DNA of 38,348 bases from Muribaculaceae bacterium. Its GTDB lineage: Bacteria; Bacteroidota; Bacteroidia; Bacteroidales; Muribaculaceae. The notes beneath the pieces were generated by a model. The model saw only the letters and a program-made list of their open reading frames with translations, was not told where the DNA came from and did no database searches. Numbering within the stretch: position 1 is the stretch's first letter; the number at the start of each line of letters is the position of its first letter. The stretch lies in NCBI GenBank assembly GCA_017451225.1, contig JAFSPZ010000001.1, positions 1 through 38,348 on the forward strand. The letters are read 5' to 3'. Positions 15,414 to 23,090 of this stretch are shown here, one piece after another. A program made the position numbers and the translations under genes.

Positions 15414-15503
15414 TGGCGGAGAGGACAAGATTCGAACTTGCGGTAGAGTTACCCCTACGGCAGTTTAGCAAACTGCTGGTTTCAGCCACTCACCCACCTC
15501 TCC
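15414..15503 (-). tRNA. tRNA-Ser (anticodon GCU), likely phage attachment site
   Basis: The 90-base gene has the acceptor stem GGAGAGG/CCTCTCC, discriminator G and encoded CCA. The anticodon arm is GCAGT-TTGCTAA-ACTGC giving anticodon GCU for AGC/AGU codons. The T arm has GTTCGAATC, and there is a long variable arm as in type II tRNAs. Its 3' end faces the integrase and phage genes, as expected for an attB in the 3' part of a tRNA. The gene is complete, so integration restored it. Confidence 0.95.
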
Positions 15504-15541
15504 AGTGCCATTATAAGTGCTGAATTTTCATTAAGCGACTG

Positions 15542-15572
15542 CAAAGTTAGTGCTTTTTTTTATATCTGCAAA
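15542..15572 (-). promoter_or_regulatory. Promoter of tRNA-Ser
   Basis: Minus-strand TTTG (15572-15569), 19-base spacer, TAACTTTG (15549-15542), an exact Bacteroidetes promoter placed about 40 bases before the tRNA 5' end. Confidence 0.85.
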
Positions 15573-15631
15573 ACTTTTTTGAAAAAAAAGATTTTTTTCT
15601 TGATTTTGAAGCTCCGAAGGATTTTTTAATG

Positions 15632-15663
15632 TTGCTGATGGTGTGCGTGTTGTTATTACTTTG
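15632..15663 (+). promoter_or_regulatory. Probable promoter of the orphan terminase gene
   Basis: TTG at 15632-15634 and TTACTTTG at 15656-15663, one base off TAnnTTTG, stand 18 bases before the ATG at 15682. It would give a very short leader. Confidence 0.45.
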
Positions 15664-15681
15664 CAAGAAAAATAGCACATC

Positions 15682-17655
15682 ATGGAAGCACACAATAATA
15701 TATATAATACTGGCCGGGAGAGTGATGACGCCTCTCCTTTTGAAATAGACGCGATGACTGTCGGGCAGATTGTGGCGGCCAACGAGTTGCGCAATCATGA
15801 GCTTGAGAGCTGTGGGCATTACGACCCTGTTTCGGGGGCTGGATGCTGTGGACCGCGCGTGGAACGCAAGGTAAGGTTGGGCGACAAGCTCAACGGCACA
15901 TTCTTTATTCCCGAGGCGATGGCGCAGGAGTTTGACGAGGTGGGCTGCGCCACCCGCGAGCAGTGGGAGATGCTGCGCATCAAGCATGACTTTGAGTACT
16001 GGTGCGCCACTTGCGTGACAATTCTCGACAAGGTGAGCGGACGGCTGGTGAACATGGTGCTGAATCGTCCGCAGCGACGTGTGCTTCGTGTGCTTGAGCA
16101 ACAGCGGCTCTCGGGCAAGCCGTTGCGACTTGTCATGCTCAAGGCTCGCCAGTGGGGTGGCAGCACCCTGGTGCAAATCTACATGGCATGGATTCAACTC
16201 GTGCTCAAAACAAACTGGAACAGCCTCATATGCGGACATTTGCATCAAACCTCGGCTGCCATCAAGTCGATGTATACGCGTGCTTTGCGTTCCTATCCTG
16301 AGCATCTGGCCCGCAACGGCAAGGTTCCTCGACTGGTGGCTTTTGAAGGCAGCCGCAATGTGCGTCAGCTCAGTGGCAGCGAGTCGCTGGTGATAAGCAG
16401 CTCGGCTCAGAGCCAGGATGCCGTGCGTGGCTACGACGTGAAGATGGCTCATCTCACTGAGGTGGCCTTCTGGCCCTCCACGCCTCGGCATTCGCCCGAA
16501 GATGTGATACGTTCGATAGGCGGTACCATACCTCTTGAACCTCTCACTATGCTAGTGCTGGAGTCCACCGCCAATGGTGTGGGCAACTATTTTCACGAGG
16601 AGTGGCTGCGCGCCAAGGCAGGCCTGAGCGACAAGGAGCCGGTGTTTGTGCCCTGGTATGAGATTGAGATTTACCGCATGCCTGTGGCGAGTGTGGAGGA
16701 GCTCGTCGCCCAGATGGACGACTATGAGAAGTGGCTGTGGCAGGAATGCCACTGCACGCTCGAGATGATAAACTGGTATCATCTCAAGCGCCGTGAGTAT
16801 GCCAACCAGGGGCTTATGGCTGCCGAGTTCCCCACGACCGACATCGAGGCGTTTACCAGCACCTCTCACAACGTGTTTGCCACCGAGATGATAGAGCGCA
16901 TGCGTCATGCCACAGTAAATCCCGTCAAGCGCGGTGATATAATGGCCAAGGGTGCCAAGTCGCTCGACAGCATCGACTTTGTGGAAAGCGAAAACGGACC
17001 ATTTGAGTTGTGGAAACGTCCCGAGAAGACTGCGTTCCGCAACCGATATATGGTAGTGGTTGACATTGGCGGAAACTCGCCCAGGGCCGATTGGTCGGTA
17101 ATCGCGGTCATTGACAGGCATCGGGGCGAAGAAGGCCTGAACAGCAACAGGCCCGAGGTGGTGGCGCAGTGGCGTGGCCATCTCGATCATGACATTCTTG
17201 CGTGGAAAGCGGCACAGATAGCGCGTTACTACAGCAACGCGTTGCTTGTGTTTGAGAGCAACTCAATCGACAGCAAAGGCGAGGTGGGTGATCTCATCTT
17301 CAATCAAATCAAGGCAGTATATAATAATGTATACCACCGCAGAAATGAAAACGGGGAGATGAAGCCTGGATTCCAGACCAACAAGAAAACCAAACTCAGC
17401 GCAATCTACAACCTCATCGCCTATGTGCGCGACGGTTCTTACGTTGAGCGAGACAATAAGGCGGTCGATGAAATGGCGTGCTACGAACTCAAGCCCGACG
17501 GCAAGAGCTTTGGAGCGAGGCGCGGCAAGCACGACGATATTCTCATGACGCGAGCCATAGCACTCATGATTGTCGAGGAAATGCGACTCAACGAGGGGCG
17601 GTCAAGGGCTGTCAACCCCGACTACTTTGTGAAAAATATGGTGCTGAACATGTAA
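15682..17655 (+). CDS. Phage terminase large subunit (isolated gene)
   Basis: This 657-residue protein has the features of TerL, the ATP-driven DNA packaging motor and headful nuclease. The ATPase has a Walker A-like loop KARQWGGST (about residues 154-162), a Walker B-like VKMAHLTEVAFW (253-264) and motif C LVLESTANG (291-299). The RNase H-like nuclease has its acidic residues D461 (VVVDIGGN), E525 (LVFESNS) and D618/D619 (GKHDDIL). All key residues are present, so nothing suggests decay. It stands alone: no small terminase, portal or capsid gene is beside it. It lies on the 5' side of the tRNA, outside the element whose integrase abuts the tRNA 3' end. Base use resembles the chromosomal genes more than the prophage. 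It may be a relic of an older phage, part of a satellite, or a domesticated gene. Confidence 0.85.
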   Translation: MEAHNNIYNTGRESDDASPFEIDAMTVGQIVAANELRNHELESCGHYDPVSGAGCCGPRVERKVRLGDKLNGTFFIPEAMAQEFDEVGCATREQWEMLRIKHDFEYWCATCVTILDKVSGRLVNMVLNRPQRRVLRVLEQQRLSGKPLRLVMLKARQWGGSTLVQIYMAWIQLVLKTNWNSLICGHLHQTSAAIKSMYTRALRSYPEHLARNGKVPRLVAFEGSRNVRQLSGSESLVISSSAQSQDAVRGYDVKMAHLTEVAFWPSTPRHSPEDVIRSIGGTIPLEPLTMLVLESTANGVGNYFHEEWLRAKAGLSDKEPVFVPWYEIEIYRMPVASVEELVAQMDDYEKWLWQECHCTLEMINWYHLKRREYANQGLMAAEFPTTDIEAFTSTSHNVFATEMIERMRHATVNPVKRGDIMAKGAKSLDSIDFVESENGPFELWKRPEKTAFRNRYMVVVDIGGNSPRADWSVIAVIDRHRGEEGLNSNRPEVVAQWRGHLDHDILAWKAAQIARYYSNALLVFESNSIDSKGEVGDLIFNQIKAVYNNVYHRRNENGEMKPGFQTNKKTKLSAIYNLIAYVRDGSYVERDNKAVDEMACYELKPDGKSFGARRGKHDDILMTRAIALMIVEEMRLNEGRSRAVNPDYFVKNMVLNM

Positions 17656-17761
17656 ATGGGTCATTTGTGTAGTAAATATGATAAAAAACAACCAAATCAG
17701 GCAAAAAAGCATTGATTTTGCAGAAAAATCTCAAAAAAAGTGATATTTTTTTATGAAAATA

Positions 17762-17792
17762 TTTGTTTTTTCAAAAATAATACATAAATTTG
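17762..17792 (+). promoter_or_regulatory. Promoter of an intergenic small RNA candidate
   Basis: TTTG at 17762-17765, 19-base spacer, TAAATTTG at 17785-17792: an exact Bacteroidetes promoter with no gene directly after it. Confidence 0.75.
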
Positions 17793-17798
17793 CAACGT

Positions 17799-17925
17799 AC
17801 TTATTGGTGAAAGCCTTGAAATGCTATCACTATATAAGTTAGGTAAAATAAGAAAAATAGTTGTTTTATAGATAATTGTGTATTTAAAGGAACGGGGCAG
17901 TCGGGAGACTATCCCCCTTTTTTTT
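17799..17925 (+). ncRNA. Candidate small RNA upstream of DUF4286-ruvC
   Basis: A consensus promoter should start transcription near 17799. About 95 bases on is a nested hairpin (GGGG at 17894-17897 with CCCC at 17913-17916, inner AGTC/GACT) followed by eight U (17918-17925), giving an RNA of roughly 127 bases. The only reading frame from an ATG has 16 codons. The body is AT-rich with a possible GTGA/TCAC stem near its 5' end. I cannot match it to a known family; it is shorter than a usual 6S RNA. Promoter and terminator are read directly, the RNA itself is predicted. Confidence 0.6.
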
Positions 17926-17957
17926 GCCCAAATCTTCATTGTTTAAGTTTTTATTCT

Positions 17958-17965
17958 TAATTTTG
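17958..17965 (+). promoter_or_regulatory. Promoter box very close to the DUF4286 start
   Basis: TAATTTTG ends only five bases before the ATG at 17971. With the usual spacing, transcription would begin at or near the first codon, so the mRNA may be leaderless. Confidence 0.55.
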
Positions 17966-17970
17966 CATTG

Positions 17971-18276
17971 ATGATAATCTACAACACTACCTATCATGTG
18001 GATTGCACCGTGAGCGGTGACTTCCTCGACTGGATGCGGGAGCGATATGTGCCTCAGGCTGTAGCTAGCGGCATAGTGTCATGTCCGCGCCTGATGAGGC
18101 TCATGGGCCACAACGAGGGCGGTGTGTGCTTCGCTCTGCAGCTGCAAGCTCCCACGCTGCGCGACCTGCAGCAGTGGAATGCACAGGTGGGCAAACCGCT
18201 GCACGAGGAGTTGACACAGCGCTTCGGCGACAAGGTAGCAGGATTCACCACTTTTATGGAAAATGTAGATATCTAA
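17971..18276 (+). CDS. DUF4286 family protein
   Basis: This 101-residue cytoplasmic protein (MIIYNTTYHVD, then DFLDWMRERYVPQAVASG, ending GFTTFMENVDI) fits DUF4286, a small ferredoxin-like alpha/beta fold found in Bacteroidetes next to ruvC. The biochemical role is unknown. The ATG at 17971 is used; a TTG three bases earlier is the only nearby alternative. It is six bases upstream of ruvC and presumably in one transcript with it, starting from the TAATTTTG box that almost touches the start codon. Confidence 0.85.
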   Translation: MIIYNTTYHVDCTVSGDFLDWMRERYVPQAVASGIVSCPRLMRLMGHNEGGVCFALQLQAPTLRDLQQWNAQVGKPLHEELTQRFGDKVAGFTTFMENVDI

Positions 18277-18282
18277 GTCGTT

Positions 18283-18855
18283 ATGGAGAATAAGGATTTT
18301 GACAAAATAATAATAGGCATCGACCCTGGAACGACTGTTATGGGCTACGGGCTGCTTGGAGTGAAAGACTCGAAGCCGTTGCTCATTGCCATGGGGGTGC
18401 TGCAGCTGAGCAAGCTCGAAGACCATTACCTGCGATTGCGTCGCATCTATGACCGCGTGACTAGTCTGGTCGACGAGTTCCTGCCCGATGAGATGGCTAT
18501 CGAGGCACCGTTCTACGGCAAGAACGTGCAGTCGATGCTCAAGCTGGGACGCGCCCAGGGTGTGGCGATGGCAGCGGCCCTGGGACGGCAAGTGCCTATC
18601 GCCGAGTATGAGCCACGCAAAATCAAGATGGCGATTACCGGCAACGGAGCTGCAAGCAAGGAGCAGGTGGCTATGATGCTTCAACGCCAACTCAATATAG
18701 ATAAAAAGGATATGCCGCAACTGCTCGACGCTACCGACGCCCTGGCTGCAGCACTGTGCCACTACTACGAGAGCAAAAAGCCAATTGCTGCAAGTGGCTC
18801 TAAATCATGGAAAGATTTCATCAAGAAACACCCTGACAGAATTCACAATTCATAA
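18283..18855 (+). CDS. ruvC: Holliday junction resolvase RuvC
   Basis: This 190-residue endonuclease cuts Holliday junctions symmetrically and works with RuvAB in recombinational repair. The RNase H-type acidic centre is complete: D14 in [10 protein letters not shown]74 in MAIEAPFYG, and D149 and D152 in [14 protein letters not shown]. The Lys/Ser-rich loop [16 protein letters not shown] typical of RuvC is present near residues 84-99. Length agrees with the family. It follows DUF4286 by six bases and is followed by simple repeats and the converging SRP RNA gene. Confidence 0.97.
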   Translation: MENKDFDKIIIGIDPGTTVMGYGLLGVKDSKPLLIAMGVLQLSKLEDHYLRLRRIYDRVTSLVDEFLPDEMAIEAPFYGKNVQSMLKLGRAQGVAMAAALGRQVPIAEYEPRKIKMAITGNGAASKEQVAMMLQRQLNIDKKDMPQLLDATDALAAALCHYYESKKPIAASGSKSWKDFIKKHPDRIHNS

Positions 18856-18892
18856 TGCAAAATGCATAATGCACAATGCGCAATTCACAATG
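18849..18892. repeat. Degenerate short repeats after ruvC
   Basis: A run of imperfect ATGCAnAATGCA / CAATTCACAATG units follows the ruvC stop. Such low-complexity runs recur between genes in this window and in Bacteroidales; no function is visible. Confidence 0.6.
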
Positions 18893-18937
18893 TGTGAGGG
18901 TATTAACTGAGAAAAGGGAATGTTGATGTAGGGATAC

Positions 18938-19042
18938 AAAAAAAGGGTAAGAAGACTACATCGCGCCGCTACAACCTGTTACCCTTGCTTCGGTCAAGAC
19001 CTGGGGGATTGGCAGGGAGCTGGCCGTGTAGGACTTACCCGG
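18938..19042 (-). ncRNA. ffs: Signal recognition particle RNA (small 4.5S type)
   Basis: The roughly 100-base minus-strand RNA begins near GCCGGGTAAG and ends CTTACCC followed by seven U (A-run 18938-18944). The two ends pair (GGGTAAG with CTTACCC). Its apex has the SRP domain IV pattern: AGGU, a CUUG tetraloop, ACC, then GAAGCAAGGG, corresponding to the conserved AGGUC...GGAAGCAGC of bacterial SRP RNA that binds Ffh. The terminal T-run acts as terminator. A perfect promoter lies just upstream (19046-19076). SRP targets nascent membrane proteins to FtsY/SecYEG. Confidence 0.82.
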
Positions 19043-19045
19043 CTG

Positions 19046-19076
19046 CAAAGGTACTACTTTTTTCGTTACCACCAAA
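19046..19076 (-). promoter_or_regulatory. ffs: Promoter of the SRP RNA
   Basis: Minus-strand TTTG (19076-19073), 19-base spacer, TACCTTTG (19053-19046), with the RNA start six or seven bases on. It is nearly the same as the phage small RNA promoter at 1846-1877. Confidence 0.88.
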
Positions 19077-19145
19077 CTTTTTCGCCTTTTTTCCGTTATT
19101 TCACCTGGAAACGATGCTCAAAACTTGTGGCGACAAAGCTGGTAG

Positions 19146-19727
19146 TTATTTGTTTAATGCATCTCTAAGATTTTTGACATCAGATTTTTTCTTGGCATCC
19201 TTCATGATTGTGCCAATCTCTTTGCGAGACTTTTCGGGATTAGGTTCTTCTTCCTTAGAATCTTTAGAATCCTTATTGTTTGCCTCATCTTTATGCTTGC
19301 CTAACTCTTTGCTGGCTTTGTGGCTTGACTTACTGTGAGACCTAGCCTCTTTAGACGACTTCTCGTTGTGCACAGGATGGGTGACCGAGTCGGTTTGTGC
19401 GGTTGAGTATGTAATCTCGTCTTCGTCGAAAGGTGGTACTAACAGAAAATAAGATGCCAATGCGCCCAGTACAAATCCTAGTAGCAATCCAAGGAAGAAT
19501 TTTCCCCAGGAGCCTTTCTTTTTGGGCTCAACTATACGTTTAGTGGCCGGCATTGGCTCAACTTGTTGCTGTTGCACAACCTGTTGCGGTTGTTGTGGTG
19601 GTTGCTGTAGCTGTTGCAGTTGTTGTTGCGGTGGAGTAATGCTATCGATGGGCGCTCCACATCGTGGGCAAGTCTTGGCCGAAGTCGAGACTTCCTGTCC
19701 GCAGTCTATACATTTAGTTAATGCCAT
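19146..19727 (-). CDS. Zinc-ribbon membrane protein of unknown function
   Basis: This 193-residue protein has an N-terminal zinc ribbon with C6-x2-C9 and C20-x2-C23 (KCIDCG, TCPRCG), a Gln/Pro-rich linker (about residues 32-57), one membrane segment (about 74-97, FFLGLLLGFVLGALASYFLLV) and a highly charged tail rich in K, S, E and D. Similar zinc-ribbon plus membrane-helix proteins are common in Bacteroidales and have no assigned role. The tail has low complexity. It stands 60 bases downstream of speA on the same strand, with AT-rich TTAGTTATTAG-type repeats between the two. Confidence 0.75.
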   Translation of the reverse strand: MALTKCIDCGQEVSTSAKTCPRCGAPIDSITPPQQQLQQLQQPPQQPQQVVQQQQVEPMPATKRIVEPKKKGSWGKFFLGLLLGFVLGALASYFLLVPPFDEDEITYSTAQTDSVTHPVHNEKSSKEARSHSKSSHKASKELGKHKDEANNKDSKDSKEEEPNPEKSRKEIGTIMKDAKKKSDVKNLRDALNK

Positions 19728-19786
19728 GGTTTTTAGTTATTAGTTATTAGTTTTCAGTTATTAGTTTTTTGCTATGGTTTTGTGGA

Positions 19787-21706
19787 TTATTCTTTCTCGA
19801 GGTAGGTGTAGCCGTAGAGGCCGGAGCGGTAGTTGCGGACGAACTCGTTTCCTTCCTCGGCGGTGATTTTCTTTGCTCTGATGGATTCAGCTACCCATGA
19901 CTCGACGTTGCGTACCAACTCTTTGGGGCTGAACTGGGCGTAGTCGAGTACCTCGGCAACTGTTTCGCCGTCAATTACTTGGTCAATCTCGTAATGGTCT
20001 TTATAGACGTCGATGTGCACGGCGTTGGTGTCGCCAAAGAGGTTGTGTAGGTCACCCAAGATTTCCTGGTAGGCTCCCACGAGGAATACTCCCAGATAGT
20101 AGTGCTCATCGTCGTTGAGGGCATGGACTGGCAGGTAGTGTGAGAATCCCTGGTTGGAAATGAAGTTGCCTATCTTGCCGTCGCTGTCGCAGGTGATGTC
20201 CTGAATTGTGGCTAAACGGTCGGGGCACTCGTTGAGACGTCCCAGCGGCACCACGGGGAATACCTGGTCGATGGCCCATGAGTCGGGCAACGACTGGAAG
20301 AGTGAGAAGTTGCAGAAGTACTTCTCGGGCAGCATCTTAGCCACACTTCGAAGCTCTTGGGGCGCATGCTTCATGTCACTGGCAATCATGTTCACCTCGC
20401 GTGCCACGCTCCAGAAGAGTTTCTCAACCATGGCTCGTGTGCGCAGGTCGAGCAGTCCCAGGCTGAAGAGGTCGAGCGCCTCTTCGCGTATCTGCAAAGC
20501 GTCGTGCCAGTCCTCGAGGAGCCTAGCTTTGTTTATCTTGTCGTAGATTTCGTAAAGGTCGCGCACGAGTTCGTTCTCATCTTCACGCAGCTTGTCCTTG
20601 TCATCGTTCCACTGTGGCAGACTCGCTGTCTCAAGCACTTCGAGCACAAGCACAGAGTGGTGGGCCGTGAGGCTGCGTCCGCTCTCGGTGATGATGTTGG
20701 GGTGCTTTATTTCGTTTTTGTTGCAAGCGTCAACGAGTTGATAAACCGAGTCGTTGACATACTCCTGGATGGAGTAGTTCATGCTGTTCTCGCTAGAGCT
20801 GTTGCGGGTGCCGTCGTAATCCACGCCAAGACCACCGCCAATGTCGATGAAGTCGATGTCAAAGCCTAACTTGGTGAGCTGGACATAGAACTGGCAAGCT
20901 TCGCGCAGAGCGTTCTTGATGCGGCGTATCTTGGTTACCTGGCTGCCAATGTGGAAATGGATGAGCTTGAGGCAGTCTATCATCTCGTGAGCTTGCATGA
21001 AGTCCATGGCTGTTTGGAGTTCGCTCGTGTTGAGTCCGAACTTGCTTCGGTCGCCTCCACTCTCTTCCCACTTGCCGCTGCCGCTACTTGAGAGCTTGAT
21101 GCGAATGCCCAGGTTTGGACGCACGTTCAAGCGCTTGGCGACGCTGGTGATGAGCTTGAGCTCGTTGAGTTTCTCCACAACGAGGAAGATGCGTCGTCCC
21201 ATCTTCTGCGCCAGCAGGGCTAGCTCGATGTAGTTCTCGTCCTTGTAGCCGTTGCAGATGATGAGCGAGTTCTCGCTAATCTTGCCCATGTTCATTGCGA
21301 GCACGGCGTGCAGCTCGGGCTTGGAGCCAGCTTCCAGACCAATGTTGAACTTGCGTCCGTGGCTAACGATTTCCTCTACCACAGGCTGCATTTGGTTCAC
21401 CTTGATGGGGTAGATGATGAAGTTTTTGGCCTGATAGTCATATTCCTTGGCCGCCTTCTTGAAGCAGCTCGATATTTTCTCGATTCGGTTGTCGAGGATA
21501 TCGGGGAAACGCAACAGTACCGGCGCACCAATGTTGCGCTGCCTGAGTTCGTCCATCACTTCCACCAGATCAACGCCGGTGTAGGTTTGCTTGGGCGTTA
21601 CTGTCATGTGTCCTTTCTCGTTGATTGAAAAGTATTTAAGACCCCAACCATTGATGTTGTACATTTCGGCGCTGTCCTCAATGCGCCACTTGTTGATGCT
21701 GCTCAA
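19787..21706 (-). CDS. speA: Biosynthetic arginine decarboxylase
   Basis: This 639-residue PLP enzyme converts arginine to agmatine, the first step of agmatine-based polyamine synthesis. The PLP-binding Lys is K102 in FIIYPIKVNQM. The Gly-rich phosphate-binding region DIGGGLGVDYDG, the IGLEAGSKPEL strand and the C-terminal substrate/PLP motif TCDSDGKI are all visible, and the length is the usual one for the fold III SpeA type rather than the acid-inducible AdiA type. It has its own promoter (21769-21800) and a leader of about 60 bases containing a small AGCTTC/GAAGCT hairpin. The reading is complete. Confidence 0.96.
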   Translation of the reverse strand: MSSINKWRIEDSAEMYNINGWGLKYFSINEKGHMTVTPKQTYTGVDLVEVMDELRQRNIGAPVLLRFPDILDNRIEKISSCFKKAAKEYDYQAKNFIIYPIKVNQMQPVVEEIVSHGRKFNIGLEAGSKPELHAVLAMNMGKISENSLIICNGYKDENYIELALLAQKMGRRIFLVVEKLNELKLITSVAKRLNVRPNLGIRIKLSSSGSGKWEESGGDRSKFGLNTSELQTAMDFMQAHEMIDCLKLIHFHIGSQVTKIRRIKNALREACQFYVQLTKLGFDIDFIDIGGGLGVDYDGTRNSSSENSMNYSIQEYVNDSVYQLVDACNKNEIKHPNIITESGRSLTAHHSVLVLEVLETASLPQWNDDKDKLREDENELVRDLYEIYDKINKARLLEDWHDALQIREEALDLFSLGLLDLRTRAMVEKLFWSVAREVNMIASDMKHAPQELRSVAKMLPEKYFCNFSLFQSLPDSWAIDQVFPVVPLGRLNECPDRLATIQDITCDSDGKIGNFISNQGFSHYLPVHALNDDEHYYLGVFLVGAYQEILGDLHNLFGDTNAVHIDVYKDHYEIDQVIDGETVAEVLDYAQFSPKELVRNVESWVAESIRAKKITAEEGNEFVRNYRSGLYGYTYLEKE

Positions 21707-21768
21707 GATAGTAACTTTTTAAAAGGTGAATAAAATGCTGAGCTTCAAGAAGCTTAGTTTCTAACTTG

Positions 21769-21800
21769 CAAAAATACAATTAAAAACTCAAAAACCCAAA
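21769..21800 (-). promoter_or_regulatory. speA: Promoter of speA
   Basis: TATTTTTG on the minus strand at 21776-21769, with TTTG at 21800-21797 after a 20-base spacer. Confidence 0.7.
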
Positions 21801-21817
21801 AAAACGATGAAATAAGT

Positions 21818-21905
21818 GATAAGGGTTAAGTGATAAGTGTTAAGTGTTAAATGTTAAGTGTTAAGTTTTAAGTTTTAAGTTTTTGGTTTTAGGTTTTAAG
21901 GGTTA
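21818..21905. repeat. Heptamer-like simple repeat (GTTAAGT type)
   Basis: About ten imperfect copies of a 7-base unit (GTTAAGT, then drifting to TTTTAAG) lie between speA and the glycosyltransferase gene. Low complexity, probably replication slippage. Confidence 0.75.
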
Positions 21906-21952
21906 TGAAAAGCTGCATTGGGCTAATTGGACTAATTAGTTTTATTGATAGT

Positions 21953-22681
21953 TCAGAATTTTCTTGAGAGGTGGCGGAGGGCGAATTTCAGGTGTCGCAG
22001 GGTGGTGGGGATGGTGCCGTAGTAGTGGCACATGATGCGGTAGCGCTCCTTGAGCGAGCGTTTGTGGTTTTGGGTTGTAAGGCCGTCGGTTAGGAAGCTG
22101 ATGATGGGAGTGTCGCCCACATAGGCGCAACGGTCGCTCTTGCGCAGCACCTTGATGCACCAGTCGTAGTCGGCACTGAAACGGTAGTTGAGGTCGTAGT
22201 GCGGACAAATCTCTCTCTTGGCGATGAAGGCCTGATGGCACACGAGCATGCCGTCTTTGAAGCTCTTCCAATCGAGCCTTTGCGGTGCAGTGAGATGACG
22301 CATTCCCACCACGTTGCGGTCGCTGTCAACGAGCTGAGTCTGTCCATAGATAACGTCGGGATTGTCCTGAGCCTTGAGTGCGATGAGGCCTAGCGTCTCG
22401 GGGCTGGCAAAAGCGTCGCCGGCATTGAGGAAGATGATGTATTTGCCTTGTGCCCGGTCAATAGCCTTGTTCATGGCGTCGTAGAGTCCCTTGTCGGGCT
22501 CGCTCCACACGGTGGTAGTGGCAATGCCTGCATTGTCTACGAGCTGGATAGTGTTGTCGGTCGACGCCCCATCGATGACAAGATACTCAAAGTCGCGAAA
22601 AGTTTGCTCTCTCACGCTCTCGAGTGTGGGAGGGAGTACTTGCTGTGCGTTATAGGTGACGGTGATGATTGAGAAAAGCAT
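21953..22681 (-). CDS. Family 2 glycosyltransferase
   Basis: This 242-residue GT-A enzyme transfers a sugar from a nucleotide-sugar donor, probably to a cell-surface polysaccharide or lipid. It opens with the typical FSIITVTYNAQQVLPPTLESV, followed by LVIDGASTDNT (donor-binding Asp), EPDKGLYDAMNKAI, IIFLNAGDAF (the metal-binding DxD-like position) and FSADYDWCIK (catalytic-type acidic region). It resembles the WcaA-like subgroup. No membrane segment is present. It is third in a minus-strand run: GYF_2/CD225 protein, DUF2752 protein (18 bases upstream), then this gene. The acceptor is unknown. Confidence 0.9.
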   Translation of the reverse strand: MLFSIITVTYNAQQVLPPTLESVREQTFRDFEYLVIDGASTDNTIQLVDNAGIATTTVWSEPDKGLYDAMNKAIDRAQGKYIIFLNAGDAFASPETLGLIALKAQDNPDVIYGQTQLVDSDRNVVGMRHLTAPQRLDWKSFKDGMLVCHQAFIAKREICPHYDLNYRFSADYDWCIKVLRKSDRCAYVGDTPIISFLTDGLTTQNHKRSLKERYRIMCHYYGTIPTTLRHLKFALRHLSRKF

Positions 22682-22699
22682 GACTTAAATGTAGACGTT

Positions 22700-23086
22700 T
22701 TACCAATTGAAAATGTTACGGGTTATCCACCATATTATCATTGTGATGACCAGCAAGGCAATGGTGACAGGGTGCTTAAGCACTTTGTCGAGCCACTTGG
22801 GAATGAGCTTAGTGTAGTCGCTGAGCAGGTAGAGTGCAATAATGGGTATGGCTCCAAATAGGAATGCATTGTAATGGGCTGCCATGCGCAAGTCGCCATT
22901 GAGCAAGGAGTGGAAAAAGCGCTGGCTGCCGCATCCAGGGCATTTGAACCCTGTGAGTTTCAAGAAAATGCACTTGGGGAACAAATGGCTCGTGGCAGGA
23001 TTGATGAGCATGTATACACCCACCACCGCCATGACGATTATCACGACTAGAATGATGCTAAACACACGTTTGCGACTCATTGTCAC
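22700..23086 (-). CDS. DUF2752 membrane protein
   Basis: This 128-residue protein has three membrane helices (about residues 8-28, 72-90 and 105-123) and the DUF2752 signature KCIFLKLTGFKCPGCGSQR followed by FHSLLNGDLRMAAHYN. The CPGCG Cys pair and following RxxH-like residues are the conserved core; the biochemical role of the family is unknown. It starts four bases after the end of the GYF_2/CD225 gene and is followed by the glycosyltransferase. DUF2752 next to CD225-type proteins is a recurring arrangement in Bacteroidetes. Either of two Met codons at the start (MTMSRKR) could be used. Confidence 0.88.
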   Translation of the reverse strand: MTMSRKRVFSIILVVIIVMAVVGVYMLINPATSHLFPKCIFLKLTGFKCPGCGSQRFFHSLLNGDLRMAAHYNAFLFGAIPIIALYLLSDYTKLIPKWLDKVLKHPVTIALLVITMIIWWITRNIFNW

Positions 23087-23090
23087 GGCA

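Larger units (their letters stand above)
17656..17970 (+). other. AT-rich intergenic region holding a small RNA candidate and the DUF4286 promoter
   Basis: The stretch is strongly AT-rich and contains no open frame longer than about 16 codons from an ATG. It contains the promoter, RNA and terminator described separately at 17762-17925, and the TAATTTTG box at 17958-17965. Confidence 0.6.

Noticed and set aside
15547-16491. Long minus-strand frame opposite the terminase gene
   Set aside because: It lies wholly opposite a clear TerL coding sequence and crosses the tRNA promoter; its composition (His/Leu/Ala rich) is that of an antisense shadow.
17799-17925. 6S RNA
   Set aside because: The predicted length of about 127 bases is too short and I cannot draw the central open bubble of 6S RNA.
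21818-21905. Iterated protein-binding sites (iterons) in the GTTAAGT repeat
   Set aside because: Units drift quickly and the same kind of AT-rich run appears between other genes (19728-19770, 23845-23885), so slippage is the simpler explanation.
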